DNA from: Priapulus caudatus
Taxonomy: Eukaryota; Priapulida; Priapulimorpha; Priapulimorphida; Priapulidae
Length of the DNA stretch: 31,175 bases
NCBI RefSeq assembly: GCF_000485595.1
Contig: NW_014577413.1
Location: forward strand, 169,570-200,744
Direction: 5' to 3'
This document shows, one piece after another, positions 9,439 to 19,240 of the stretch. Under the pieces are notes generated by a model, which made no database searches, was not told the origin of the DNA, and worked only from the letters and a program-made list of their open reading frames with translations. Position 1 is the first letter of the stretch. Each line of letters opens with the position of its first letter. A program made the position numbers and the translations under genes.

Positions 9439-10596
9439 CTATAGCCCGCGTGTCGTGTATGCTAGTCGTGTGTGTGTGTGTGTGTGTGTGTGCGTGTGTG
9501 TGTGTGTGAGCCTGCCGTACCCGCCTTGTTCGTGCTGCCTGCCGTACCCGCCTTGCTCGTGCTGCCTGCCGTACCCGCCTTGCTCGTGCTGCCTGCCGTA
9601 CCCGAGTTGCTCCCGGTGCCCACCGTACCTCTGATAACCTCGCTCGTGACGCGGCATCCGGTAGGTTTCGCCGTGAGGCGGGACGTACTGTTGCCTCTTC
9701 TTGTGCAGGGTAACGTCTACGAAGCCTACCTTACCCAGGCCAACGCCTAAGAAGCCGCCTTTGCCGTATTTCACTCCAACGTGCGTGTTAGTCTGTCCCG
9801 GTGTCTTTTCGGGTTGTAGAAGTTGTTCGAGGCCCCTGTTCTCGCGAAGCACGCGACGCAGAGGGTCGCCTCGATATCCATACCTCGGCCTATTGCCACC
9901 ATGTTTCTTTCCTCTGTTCGCAGCCGCGTAGCCTATTCCGCCACCGATGATCGCCGCTCCTAGAGGTACAGCTACTCTGGCGATAGCCGGTGATCCCAGC
10001 CTGGGTATCTGCAGCGCAGTTGCCCCCTGACCTCTGTTCCCCGACACTTTCGTTGTGTCTATGTCATTCGTGCCGAGTAGGTCGACAGCGGATGCTTTAT
10101 CGTCGCTGCCAGTAGGGCTGTCGCCGTCAACGCTAGCACTGCTGGTGTCGCTGTCGCTGTCGGTGTCGCTGTCGGTGTCGCTGTCAGCGTCGCCGTCATC
10201 ACCGGTCGCCTGGTTGTCAGCCACTGCCTGTGTGGCAGAACTTGCGTCGTCGCTGTCTGTAGTCGGGGCTGTTGTAGCCGTAGTACTGTCGGTGGTGAAC
10301 GTGGAACTGTCGGTGGTGAACGTGGAACTGTCGGTAGTGAACGTAGAACTGTCGGTAGTGAACGTGGAACTGTCGGTAGTGAACGTAGAACTGTCGGTGG
10401 TAATGATAGTTCCGATGTCCGTCGATGGATCGCTCGTTGCGGTCGTAACAACAGCATCAATAGTATTGCCGGTGCTGGCGTCGGTTACTTCGGTAGTTAC
10501 GGTATTTACGGTCGTTGCAGACGTGTCGGTGAGCGCATTGTCGTTGTCGCTGTCGGTGTCATCAATGACTAAACCTTGTGCGAATGTAGATGTTAC
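9439..10596 (-). CDS. Secreted repeat protein A, main exon (385 codons plus stop)
   Basis: With the signal-peptide exon at 10815-10868 this gives a 403-residue secreted protein of no family I recognise. The acceptor is aatgtttcag and the junction is phase 0. In order: Asp/Thr/Ser-rich acidic region to about residue 190 with TTDSSTF units (84-122) and a DTDSD run (152-170); a hydrophobic Gly/Ala zipper LGAAIIGGGIGYAAA (about 222-246) that may insert in membrane or self-associate; a basic RPRYGYRGDPLRR stretch; a Gly-rich VKYGKGGFLGVGLGKVGF segment (about 292-318); and three QHEQGGYGR units (27 nt each, about 351-381). The last ~20 codons read through a (CA)n microsatellite as alternating Thr-His before the stop. 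GC content is higher than in the flanks. A matrix or adhesive role is inference. Confidence 0.83.
   Translation of the reverse strand, partial: VTSTFAQGLVIDDTDSDNDNALTDTSATTVNTVTTEVTDASTGNTIDAVVTTATSDPSTDIGTIITTDSSTFTTDSSTFTTDSSTFTTDSSTFTTDSSTFTTDSTTATTAPTTDSDDASSATQAVADNQATGDDGDADSDTDSDTDSDSDTSSASVDGDSPTGSDDKASAVDLLGTNDIDTTKVSGNRGQGATALQIPRLGSPAIARVAVPLGAAIIGGGIGYAAANRGKKHGGNRPRYGYRGDPLRRVLRENRGLEQLLQPEKTPGQTNTHVGVKYGKGGFLGVGLGKVGFVDVTLHKKRQQYVPPHGETYRMPRHERGYQRYGGHREQLGYGRQHEQGGYGRQHEQGGYGRQHEQGGYGRLTHTHTHTHTHTHTRLAYTTRGL
9468..9508. repeat. (TG)n microsatellite inside gene A coding end
   Basis: About 20 TG units with one CG interruption lie within the frame of gene A, encoding Thr-His alternation on the minus strand. 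Length changes not divisible by three would alter the C-terminus. Confidence 0.95.
9509..9606. repeat. 27-bp tandem repeat in gene A
   Basis: Three near-identical 27-bp units plus a diverged one, encoding QHEQGGYGR on the minus strand. Confidence 0.9.
10280..10400. repeat. 21-bp tandem repeat in gene A
   Basis: Five to six units of a 21-bp sequence (ctgtcggtggtgaacgtgga type) encode TTDSSTF on the minus strand. Units differ at synonymous sites only, so the copies have accumulated silent changes while the peptide is kept. Confidence 0.9.
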
Positions 10597-10814
10597 CTGA
10601 AACATTTAAAGAATGGGAATGTTTTATATTTTCATTGGACCAGTGTACTCGGTTTTAACTCGAAGTGTACCACTTTAACGAAAAGTGGTTATCCTAATAT
10701 CCTCCTACTAATTTTACGTTATATAGTGACATAGAGTGCATTTATATAGTAGTTCATGTATATAGTGACAATTTCGTAAATCCGCGTGTCTATAAGAATA
10801 TACAAACTACTCAC

Positions 10815-10868
10815 CAGTAGGCCTATCCCAGCCAGCAGTAAGACCGCGTGTCTAGCTTTCACCTGCAT
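10815..10868 (-). CDS. Secreted protein A, exon 1 (signal peptide)
   Basis: ATG at 10868-10866 opens MQVKARHAVLLLAGIGLL, a short basic n-region and hydrophobic core, ending at a consensus GTGAGT donor. Joined in phase 0 across a 218-nt intron to VTSTFAQG, it completes a normal signal peptide with probable cleavage near TFA/Q. An A stands at -3 of the ATG. This is too short to show as an ORF alone. Confidence 0.83.
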
Positions 10869-11023
10869 CTTGACACTAGTACAGTGCCAGTAACGAATGT
10901 TTTGCTGTTCGCCAGGCGACTGACTCGAATTTTGTGCGATTCACGGACAAAGCGCTTGGCGGAAAACGGTCAGCGTGACTTTTACTGTTCGAGAAAGGTT
11001 TCTCCTTTGCTGAGTGCATCAGC

Positions 11024-11029
11024 TATTTA
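11024..11029 (-). promoter_or_regulatory. Possible TATA-like box of gene A
   Basis: TAAATA on the minus strand lies about 155 nt upstream of the ATG of gene A, with a TCAGCA initiator-like site about 25 nt downstream. Unlike genes B and C, no clear 5'UTR intron is visible, so this is a weak call. Confidence 0.28.
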
Positions 11030-11914
11030 CGCTATGTGGGCGACGTCCGGTGAAATGCTTGTGTCGCTCTGCCCGGTTGAGACGAAAATGCGCCGTGACA
11101 GGTTTTACGTTCCCTCGTCAGTACAGGCCGTGGAGTAATGACTTCCTCAAACGTTCTTTGTGCCCGTGAAACGCGGTTCCTACCCGGATGATCTGCTGCG
11201 ACCCGCAAACAGCCGAAGGGTGTGACGATCGGCGACATATCAGCCTGTCGCCGACTAATCGCCTGTCGCCGCACAGAAACAGTGTCTCCATAACGATCAC
11301 GGTAAGCACTTAAAACATTTAACGCGTAAACAATTTGCTCGTACTCTATCTCCGCCCAGCAGGTCACTGCACTTCCTTCGTACTTCGTGTTGTACCTGCT
11401 AGCACCGTGTTACTAATTACGTATAACTTCACCCGTCTGACAGCTTCCTGAACCTTGGTCGCCTCTCTACCAGTTTCTAAACCATTAGGGTCAAGTGAAA
11501 CTTCTTCCGTCAATTGACTTGCGTTCTTTATTGTGAGGAACTGATGATTCGGAGATGCAAGTACGTTGCAGGTCATGTTGGTGGCGTTGTTGTGGCGCAG
11601 CTAAGGACGGACAGGTTCCGCAAAGGTGACGTATGCATTCGAGACTGCTTAGGCCTGTTTTGCGCAGCTTGATAATTTCGACAGCGCGTTGTGCCAATGC
11701 ACTTTCACACCGTGTAAAATCATCGTTACGTAGGCCTCGATTACGTAGGCCTCGTATCGCTGTGAAGTAAACTATATATGGCATCAGTGCAACTTAGAAA
11801 TTAGTAAGCCGGCGTGGGCTAGTGATCGGGAGGAAATGTTGAAACAAGCGACTCATGTTTATCAACTAGTTTTAAATTTTACGAGTTATTTAAATTCGTT
11901 GATAGTTAATACCA
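11030..11914. other. Region upstream of gene A, no gene recognised
   Basis: Relatively GC-rich (about 11100-11760). Several overlapping minus-strand open frames exist, but none has a recognisable domain or a signal sequence. It includes a repeated ccgacta/cctgtcgccg stretch near 11245-11272. Confidence 0.45.
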
Positions 11915-12092
11915 ATGTTATCTAACGCGAAAATTAATGTGTTTTATGCGTTGTTGATGCATTTTAGACTGAACGAAGTTACCAGCAAATCTCTATCTGT
12001 GCCTTTAAAATCTGGTAGCGTTCGGTGTAGATTGTGTAGTAATGCATTTGACAAATTTGCACAACGTCATATTTTCACACCGTGTAAAATCA
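11703..12092. repeat. 20-bp direct repeat pair
   Basis: TTTCACACCGTGTAAAATCA occurs identically at 11703-11722 and 12073-12092. The core TTTCACAC/GTGTAAAA is nearly palindromic. A shared protein-binding site or the remains of a duplicated element are both possible. Confidence 0.8.
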
Positions 12093-12196
12093 CAAGTACC
12101 TCTACCACGTGCAGACATTGTCCTTCAAACACAATCGTAAAGTCGAAGGAACAGGATATGCTTGGATATAATATGCACATACGTTCTGGACATTGA
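11915..12196 (+). CDS. Small ORF with CxxC...H pattern, unknown
   Basis: Frame of 93 codons from 11915 (the in-frame ATG is the start of MLSNAKINVFYALLMHF). The second half has two Cys pairs, CRLC and CRHC, each followed by His (the last as HIRSGH), loosely like zinc-coordinating fingers, but the spacing C-x2-C-x19-H-x4-H is not a standard C2H2 finger. No promoter or splice context supports it. It may be the remnant of a zinc-finger exon or chance. Confidence 0.22.
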   Translation: MLSNAKINVFYALLMHFRLNEVTSKSLSVPLKSGSVRCRLCSNAFDKFAQRHIFTPCKITSTSTTCRHCPSNTIVKSKEQDMLGYNMHIRSGH

Positions 12197-14438
12197 TTTG
12201 ATTTTAACCTCCACACAATTCTATGCACCACACGACAATTTCACGGGTTAATTAAAATTGTGGCAACTCTTTTGACCGTTTAACCGAATTAAGTGAGAGT
12301 GAATAAGAACTTAATATCGGAATATATAATTATGTATGGCGGGTATCATTCTAGCGGTAACTATTAGATAGGTACTTCTATAGATATGTCTCAGCGGAGC
12401 ATTAACAAAATTTAATATCATCATCGGTGTACTTCGCTGATATTATGTGTAACAGCAGAACGCTCAGCTGCGCGCGAATCGCCCAATTTAAACTGCCGCC
12501 TTCACTAGCAACTGTAATAATCTGGAAGTTGTCTCCGTCAGTACTTAACGTGATTGTGTACGCGTTAATACGTAGCCGAGTGTGTGCAATGATTTATGTC
12601 AGAAATGAGGAACTAGTCCATTATCATAGCGTTTCACTGAAATACAATCAAAATACATATCAAAAGTCGTCGTGAATGCTTGAACTACACGTGATAGCGT
12701 TCCCCGATCATTGTTTGTTAGCTAGGTCGCCTAACCGCAGTAGCGAATCCATGATATTAGAGAGGGGTGTGTGTTGCGAGCACCCAAAAGACGAAGCGTG
12801 GAGGTGTATATAGGGTTTCTCCCCATTAACATTGTAAAAATGTAAAATTAGAATGCACGAGGCAACATTTAAGGCCAATCTGCGAACATTTCCAGCATTA
12901 TACTGTGATCACAGTAATTCATTTTATAAGAAACCACCTGCTGCTCCACCGCGGTGTGGGGTAGGGATCATTACAACAAAACTCAATACAACTAGCGGTA
13001 GACCGGCGGCGTTTTATTATGTATATGTATGTATATTTATGTATATGCATATAATACTGTATTATGAAATAAACAGACACCCAGGTACGAACAGTGTGTA
13101 CATTGACGTAATTGTCTGCACACCTGTGAGTCAAAATTCTGAAACAAAGGAGCGTTTGAATTATGGCTAAAGTCACGGTAAGCAAAAGACATGCATGGTA
13201 TGTGTGCGTTTCCGTACGCATAGCACAGGATTTATTTCTGTACCGGTTATTAGAAATATTCATAATCCTGCTGTAGTATACACTTACATTAACTGTCACT
13301 GTAACAGTCAGCTTCTCTGCAGCCAGAATTAAACGCGTCTTAATTTGGACACGAAACATTTACAATGTGAGGTAACCGGGGATTATAAATACAATAAATA
13401 ATTGCTGGCCCTTCTTTATTTAGTGTGAAACTATTCTGGTACTCCCTTTAAAGATATCAGATAATGATAAATTATTCTGTGTAAAATGAAATTATTAAAT
13501 GGAGTGTACTGTCTGGAAATGAGGAAGTATCGCGACATGTTAGTATCTTGACTAGCTACCTGCAATAGAAGTAGGCTACCCTAGTATTTTATGGGCATAA
13601 AATATCGCAATTTGAATGATAACTAGTTCAAAATATTTCGCATTCCAATTTGTTAAAATGTTTCGTATTGGCGTATTTTAATCGGAGAAATTCCGTTTAT
13701 TTAAAGTTAAATTAATCTAGATTCTACTTCGTGAATGTAAATGGCTTTTAGGTAATGCAAAAATTTTAGCATGCGAATATTTCGAAATTTATTAACCTGT
13801 ACGAGATATCATATAATTCCTTTATGTGCTGTCGTTCATTTATGTATATCTAAGCAATTAACTAAATATGGATCTACTAAACTAACGAATAAATACTGTG
13901 TAAATAAATTAAATTAGGTGTGAGATTAGGCGCGATTAATTAGATTGTAGATGTGTACACTGCTGTAGATAATGATCTTACTAATATCAAGAGCTAATAC
14001 TACATGATGTATTATTAGCTGTTGATAATATGCCATAAAAATGAAAATCTAGAGGAATATTTATCAGAAAAAATTAGGCTGGATTTTGTGTGTAGTTCTC
14101 CTGAGATATTAAATATGAACTGATTATAATATTGAGAATAACAGGACCTTAATATGTCCATTGTTGTCTTCTTTCAATGTAGTTTACATTAATGTTCATA
14201 CATGATAAATACCAATCATTTGCAAAACACGCGTTACATTAATTATAAAAAGAAGTAGTTTGATTCACATGTTAATTTTTTTTTATTTGTTGAAGGCACA
14301 TATAAATATGTATTTACATAACCGCGTATTTTATTTTCCAAAACTGGCATAAAAAATAAGTCACTAACCTTTAGTTACACATTGCTTAATTATCATTGCG
14401 TTATTTTCGTGTTACATAGTCACATATTAATGAATATA
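12197..14438. other. AT-rich intergenic DNA, no gene recognised
   Basis: Small frames at 12427-12675, 12853-13170 and 12919-13359 lack domains and have the AT-rich composition of their surroundings. No transposon ends, tRNA-like B box or clear promoter were seen. Confidence 0.5.
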
Positions 14439-14444
14439 TTTATT
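14439..14444 (-). terminator. Candidate polyadenylation signal of gene B
   Basis: AATAAA on the minus strand about 470 nt past the stop of gene B. Another stands near 14283. Which is used cannot be told. Confidence 0.3.
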
Positions 14445-14911
14445 TTGATCAAGATATAGTATCATATTAATGAATTCTTCAACATCAATGTATGCGCGTT
14501 TCTGCGTGCGTACTCGCATAGATGCATGTGTGCGCGCATACGTTCGCGTGTGTATATAAACATCCTTTCATAGTTTACAACATTTATCATAGACATACAC
14601 GAATGATATAATAGTTACTATATATCTATTACACTATAGGTCATGGTCACTAATGGTTGCTGGCGAAATACTTCTGCCTGATGGAAACGAGGAAAAGCTG
14701 TGATATTATGTGTTCATGTGTTCAAATACAATGACATATATATATATCCTTTACGGCCAACGGAAAACGATTACAATTATAACTGGTTTTATCCGTGGCA
14801 TGAGGTTCGTTTGTTGGTATGAGCTTTGCATATATTGAGGACAATAACGTTAGTTAAAACAATATATATAAATATATACTAAAAGAATTATGACATTAAC
14901 TCATTATCTAT

Positions 14912-15772
14912 TCAGTGTCTGTAATTGTTATTGTAGCCGTAAGGTTGCTGAATAGGTTGTAGCTTTCTGGAATTTCCGTAGTAGTGGACACTAATGCTTT
15001 GATCATTTACTTGTGATTTCGCCGAGAATCTGCCATGTGCCGTGTGCTTGTTGTCATGTTTACGCTGATCGCCGTAGCCGCTCTGCCTATCGTCGCCATA
15101 GCCGCTGTGCCTTTCGTCGCCATAGCCGCTCTGCCTATCGTCGCCATAGCCGCTGTGCCTATCGTCGCCATAGCCGCTGTGCCTATCGTCGCCATAGCCG
15201 CTCTGTCTATCGTCGCCATAGCCCTGTTTACCGTGCCTGCCCATGTTCCTCAAGTAACTGCCAATGCGAGTGCCTCGGCCCCTGCCGTGACCGCCCCTCT
15301 GAACTCTGCGAAAAAGATTCTTGGCCCAGTCGCCAGTTTTATGTTTTTTGTCGTTATATCCATAGCTGTCATCGTCGTATCGATTTCGCCGCTGACCATG
15401 TCCTCTGCCCTGGTCCTTATCGTCTACATAAACGACGATGTCTTGGCTATAGTCATCTCCACCGTCATGGCCGTACGAGTCAGTGTCATACCCGGTGTCG
15501 TAAGTGCCGTAGGAAGAATCGTCATATTCATATCCGTAGTCGCCGCCTCTCCGCCTAGGATGTCGATGAGCATAACCGCCGCCGTAGCGGCTGTTGCCTG
15601 TGAAGACACTTCCGCTGTTGGCCAGATTGGTTGATAGCCCAGTGGTGCGATAGGCACTTGGATAAGCATCCGAAGCTACCAAGTCCACCACTATGTTGCT
15701 TAATCCATTCACACTATCGCCGGTGTATTCGTCACCAGATGAGCGATATTTGGACGACAGCACTTGCTGTAC
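14912..15772 (-). CDS. Secreted repeat protein B, main exon (286 codons plus stop)
   Basis: Together with the exon at 16249-16290 this gives a 300-residue secreted protein; I recognise no family. The acceptor is taacatctag, phase 0, and the mature part starts near LSSKYRSSGDEYTGDS. In order: a mixed N-terminal region with VVDLVASDAYPSAY; a Gly/Tyr/Asp-rich stretch (RRRGGDYGYEYDDSSYGTYD, about residues 75-105); DIVVYVDDKDQGRGHGQRR; a basic linker; seven 8-residue GYGDDRHS-type units (about 194-252); and a Gln/Tyr/Asn-rich tail ending NNNYRH. The charge is mixed, with many Asp beside Arg/His. The composition suits a disordered matrix, cement or mineral-associated protein (inference). The repeat also leaves long open frames on the opposite strand, which are not separate genes. 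Confidence 0.85.
   Translation of the reverse strand, partial: VQQVLSSKYRSSGDEYTGDSVNGLSNIVVDLVASDAYPSAYRTTGLSTNLANSGSVFTGNSRYGGGYAHRHPRRRGGDYGYEYDDSSYGTYDTGYDTDSYGHDGGDDYSQDIVVYVDDKDQGRGHGQRRNRYDDDSYGYNDKKHKTGDWAKNLFRRVQRGGHGRGRGTRIGSYLRNMGRHGKQGYGDDRQSGYGDDRHSGYGDDRHSGYGDDRQSGYGDERHSGYGDDRQSGYGDQRKHDNKHTAHGRFSAKSQVNDQSISVHYYGNSRKLQPIQQPYGYNNNYRH
15064..15234. repeat. 24-bp tandem repeat in gene B
   Basis: About seven units of a 24-bp sequence (gccatagccgctctgcctat-type, plus strand), encoding GYGDDRHS or GYGDDRQS on the minus strand. One unit has GYGDERHS. Confidence 0.95.
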
Positions 15773-15816
15773 CTAGATGTTAAAAGTGAAACGTGTGACT
15801 AATTGATGGCATGAAA

Positions 15817-16030
15817 TACTGTATACGACATATTTTTCGCGTACAGATATTTTCGCGAATTCAGACTTGACGGAGAATTTCACGAGTGGTTAATTTCGCG
15901 GTTGGTGAATTCCCGAATCAGTGAAGAACAGCGTATTGTTATTTTCGCGTGTTGTTATTTTTGCGGTCGGGAACGCGTTCGCGAAATTCGCGAAAATTAA
16001 ATCACCGCGAAATATACAGCGTATACAGTA
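15817..16030. mobile_element. TTCGCG-rich MITE in gene B intron
   Basis: The left end TACTGTATACGACATATTTT and the inverted right end TACTGTATACGCTGTATATT begin terminal inverted repeats that run on into TTCGCG, about 25 bp in all. The interior holds many TTTCGCG/CGCGAAA words. It has no coding capacity. It occupies nearly half of the 476-nt intron between the signal-peptide exon and main exon of gene B. Confidence 0.75.
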
Positions 16031-16248
16031 TTTGTCAACGAGTTTTTTTATTTAGGACATAAGCAAATCAAAATAAATTTAAAATTGTCCGTTCCACGAA
16101 CCTCTTACCATATATGCACATTGCAGAATTAATAAGCTGATAACACCCATACTGACAAATTCACAACTAAAGCATCTACCTTACTAGCCCCTTATATAAA
16201 GCGCCAGGTGAAAGAATTCCCATCGTAACAAGCTATGTTATAACTCAC

Positions 16249-16290
16249 CAGCACGAACAGCACGACGCTGGTCAACAGGGGACCTTTCAT
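16249..16290 (-). CDS. Secreted protein B, exon 1 coding part (signal peptide)
   Basis: ATG at 16290-16288 opens MKGPLLTSVVLFVL and runs to a GTGAGT donor. It joins in phase 0 to VQQVLSS, completing a short signal peptide. The exon itself extends to 16310 (20 nt of 5'UTR), where it is preceded by a strong T-rich tract and tctgtctag acceptor, so a 5'UTR intron lies upstream. Confidence 0.85.
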
Positions 16291-16764
16291 CTTCACACTT
16301 AGACCGGCACCTAGACAGAAAAAAACACCACGTCCGTGTGATTATGCATAATGGAATATGTAGTGCCTGTAGTTTACCGCCCGCATTTTACACCAAAATT
16401 AATACACACAACAGATAACAAGCGGTAATTCCGTTGATAATGTAGCGCATGGTAATCTGAAGACCCACGCGCTGATGAACGATTTAATAATTATATACAG
16501 CAAATTTAACCGGATGGTGATGTACGAACACAAATCTGATAAAAAATATGAACGCATAAATTGTCGAGATCGCCTATGGAAATCACCACGACGTTCATGC
16601 GATAAACCTCAAACACACAAATCTTAGCCAAGAAATAACGGTCCATGCATGATATTGCCGACTGACCTAATCAGTCAATAAATAAATAAAGTAACGTGAC
16701 TTTGCCTAAAATTACAAATGCTTTGTGAAATTGCTCCGGTAAAAGAGCTCATAGCCAAACTTAC

Positions 16765-16826
16765 CGTTACAATGCCTTCCCTGGTGAATTGTGTCTAGTT
16801 TTCAACTGACTGGCGCGTTCGATCAT
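16765..16826 (-). other. Gene B non-coding first exon
   Basis: The 3' end is set by a consensus GTAAGT donor (minus strand, complement of 16759-16764). The 5' end is inferred from the TATA box some 25-30 nt upstream. The 5'UTR intron would be 16311-16764. There is no ATG-initiated frame of interest in it. Confidence 0.55.
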
Positions 16827-16850
16827 ATCGGTTCTAATGCACCGCAGTTC

Positions 16851-16857
16851 TCTTATA
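16851..16857 (-). promoter_or_regulatory. Gene B TATA box
   Basis: TATAAGA (context ccaTATAAGAg) on the minus strand, correctly spaced from the inferred non-coding first exon and embedded in locally GC-rich DNA. Confidence 0.6.
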
Positions 16858-17142
16858 TGGCCGCACGGCGCATGCGTAGTTCCTCGCATTTTCCCGCACT
16901 GTGATGGCCTGTGATAGATCGGCCGCAATCGTTTTCTTGACATTTTGGGGTTGATGGTGCACCAGCCAGCAATGCGCGCGCACATCTCGGCCCGTCGCGG
17001 AAGTGTGCAGTATCTATCGTCACTAAATCTTTTTTCGCTTTAACGAGGTATTGGAGCTGCGGTTCGCGTAAGTGTGTCGTTGTGTCTTGTAATACCGGGC
17101 GCGCGCTAGCGTCAAGTATAGAGATACCAAAAGCCTGCACAT

Positions 17143-17144
17143 AC

Positions 17145-17177
<33 letters not shown>

Positions 17178-17187
17178 CTCACTCACG

Positions 17188-17231
<44 letters not shown>

Positions 17232-17250
17232 CACACACACATGCACACAT
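17143..17250. repeat. (CGCA)n then (CA)n microsatellite
   Basis: A CGCA tetranucleotide run (with CTCA variants) passes directly into a CA run, ending in CACATG units. It lies about 290 bp upstream of the gene B TATA box. Confidence 0.97.
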
Positions 17251-17500
17251 GCGCGCCTCTCATAATACAGTATATGTAAATGAGGTGCCTACCTGATCGT
17301 GTTTGAACAGATTTTGGAATGGTGGCAACACTTTTGTCCATCGGATCATTGTGAATAGGAGACGAGCCGCTATTTCCTGCAATGCATCGATAGTGCACAA
17401 AGACTGGGAATAATGGCACTCCTTGTATCCAACAGCACACTCCTACCCAATCGACTTATTTTGTTTTCAGACGACACAACAGCATAAAGTTTCTCGATAG

Positions 17501-17545
<45 letters not shown>

Positions 17546-18624
17546 GTATCGTTTATAATCTATTGTTGTTTCTATTGCATAATATAAACGTTAATGTCGT
17601 ACTATGTTAATCATTATATATATTATATCATTTAATAATTAATATAATTATATATATATATGTGTGTATATGCATCTGTGTCCGCATGCGCGCTTGCGTG
17701 CGATTAGAGAGATACTACAGCTTAGAATTTTTGAGTACATTATGATAGTAAGTGCATAAATAATAGTATATTATATCTACAAATTTCTATAGTCATGCAA
17801 TCACATCTGTCATAAAACAACAGAAATCTTGATTTTTGACCCTGACATTACACCTCGCGATTGTGCTGCCATTCTGACAAAGTTGCGCTTTTGTCGATTT
17901 ATTTAGCACGTTACCGACCGAGAGCTTATCACGAACGTGCAATTATATTTATACCTAACTGCAATTTAACCGAACGATTTTTATTTTAGGACAAATTCGT
18001 CCATATATAACTGAATCTAAAAGATGTTTATAAGATATTGCAATCCTTCTCTGCATAATGACATAACTGACTACTCATAAACTCGGCTGCATGGTTCATA
18101 CGCTTTAGAATACGTAATAGACAACTTCCTGACTATCACGGAACACTAGATCCCACCTAACTCGTTATCTTGTGATTATGTGTAATGAATGATCGAATTT
18201 CCTTTAGCGCCTATACTTAATATAGCTTCGGGAAGGCGGTTAACATTAGAGGTTCAAATGAACTTCCATCGACTAGAGAAACTTGAGTTGGTGTCGGGAT
18301 GTGAGTGGCACAGAATACCAGCTAGGACTGTAATGACGATGTGATGTGACTATCGTAGTATCGAGTAAAACGTCCTGACCTCGCAAATATATCGCGGAAA
18401 CTGTTCGCTCGGCTAATGATGTCAGTGCCACGCGGGGCGCACCATCCGGACTTGAAACCGATGAACCCTAGCGGCGACATACATCCCCCGTCGATACATC
18501 ATGAGCTTCGCACAAGGAACCACTTCGTTGATAATTACTGAGCCATTCAAGCACTCGCCTGGTGTCGCGTAGACATTTGGCAATGCGAGTGCGATGTGCT
18601 AATTATACTGCTCTTATCTGAACC
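17251..18624. other. Intergenic DNA with a TA tract, no gene recognised
   Basis: Contains an (AT)n run of about 20 units at 17503-17542 and further TA-rich DNA near 17610-17665. A minus-strand frame around 17290-17440 ends at a GTAGGC donor-like site and could be an alternative upstream exon of gene B, but has no supporting features. Confidence 0.5.
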
Positions 18625-18687
18625 CACACACACACGCACGCACGCACGCACGAACGCACACACGCACACATGCACGAACGTACGTAC

Positions 18688-18724
<37 letters not shown>
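18625..18724. repeat. (CA)n/(CGCA)n microsatellite
   Basis: CA and ACGC units with CGAACG and TACG interruptions, then pure CA at the end. Confidence 0.97.
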
Positions 18725-18726
<2 letters not shown>

Positions 18727-19049
18727 ATAATATAATTCCCCACCACAGACAACGCTTATAATATTATATATAATATATATATATTAGAAGTAAAGTCACA
18801 CACGAACACCCGTGTAGATTAGAAATCACAAGTCAAGGTATAGATAAGGCGTGTTTAAAGTTATTGACGAGCTTTGGAGATTCATCTCTTCATCACAGCG
18901 TCGCAGACTAGTCGAATAGAATCAAATAATCAAACAATAGCAATGCGTTTATGATAATTAAAAAATGAAATTGATTCTACACAATTCGGCGCTTGCGCCA
19001 TTGACATTACGGAGACAAAGACGACTGCAGCATATAGTTCATAGTACAC

Positions 19050-19240
19050 GCACAAAAAACATACATACAACACAGACACGCACACCACACAGCACAGCAC
19101 AACACACCACACTCACACACACCAAAAACACAAACACACACGCCACCCACCCCACCACACGCGACACACAGCACACACGAACACACACAGCCAATCACGA
19201 ACACACACACACACCACACAGCACACACAACACACACAAG
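19050..19240. repeat. Irregular CA-rich low-complexity tract
   Basis: ACACA/CCACAC/AACAC words with no fixed period, almost free of T. Long frames through it on both strands are artefacts of composition. Confidence 0.9.

Noticed and set aside
10055-10600. 181-codon plus-strand frame opposite gene A
   Set aside because: It is a mirror of the in-frame tandem repeats of gene A. It has no splice-consistent signal peptide and its codons are fixed by the minus-strand repeats.
15013-15634. Two long plus-strand frames opposite gene B
   Set aside because: They arise because a 24-bp repeat without stops stays open in several frames. Gene B has the signal-peptide exon, promoter and splice sites; these do not.
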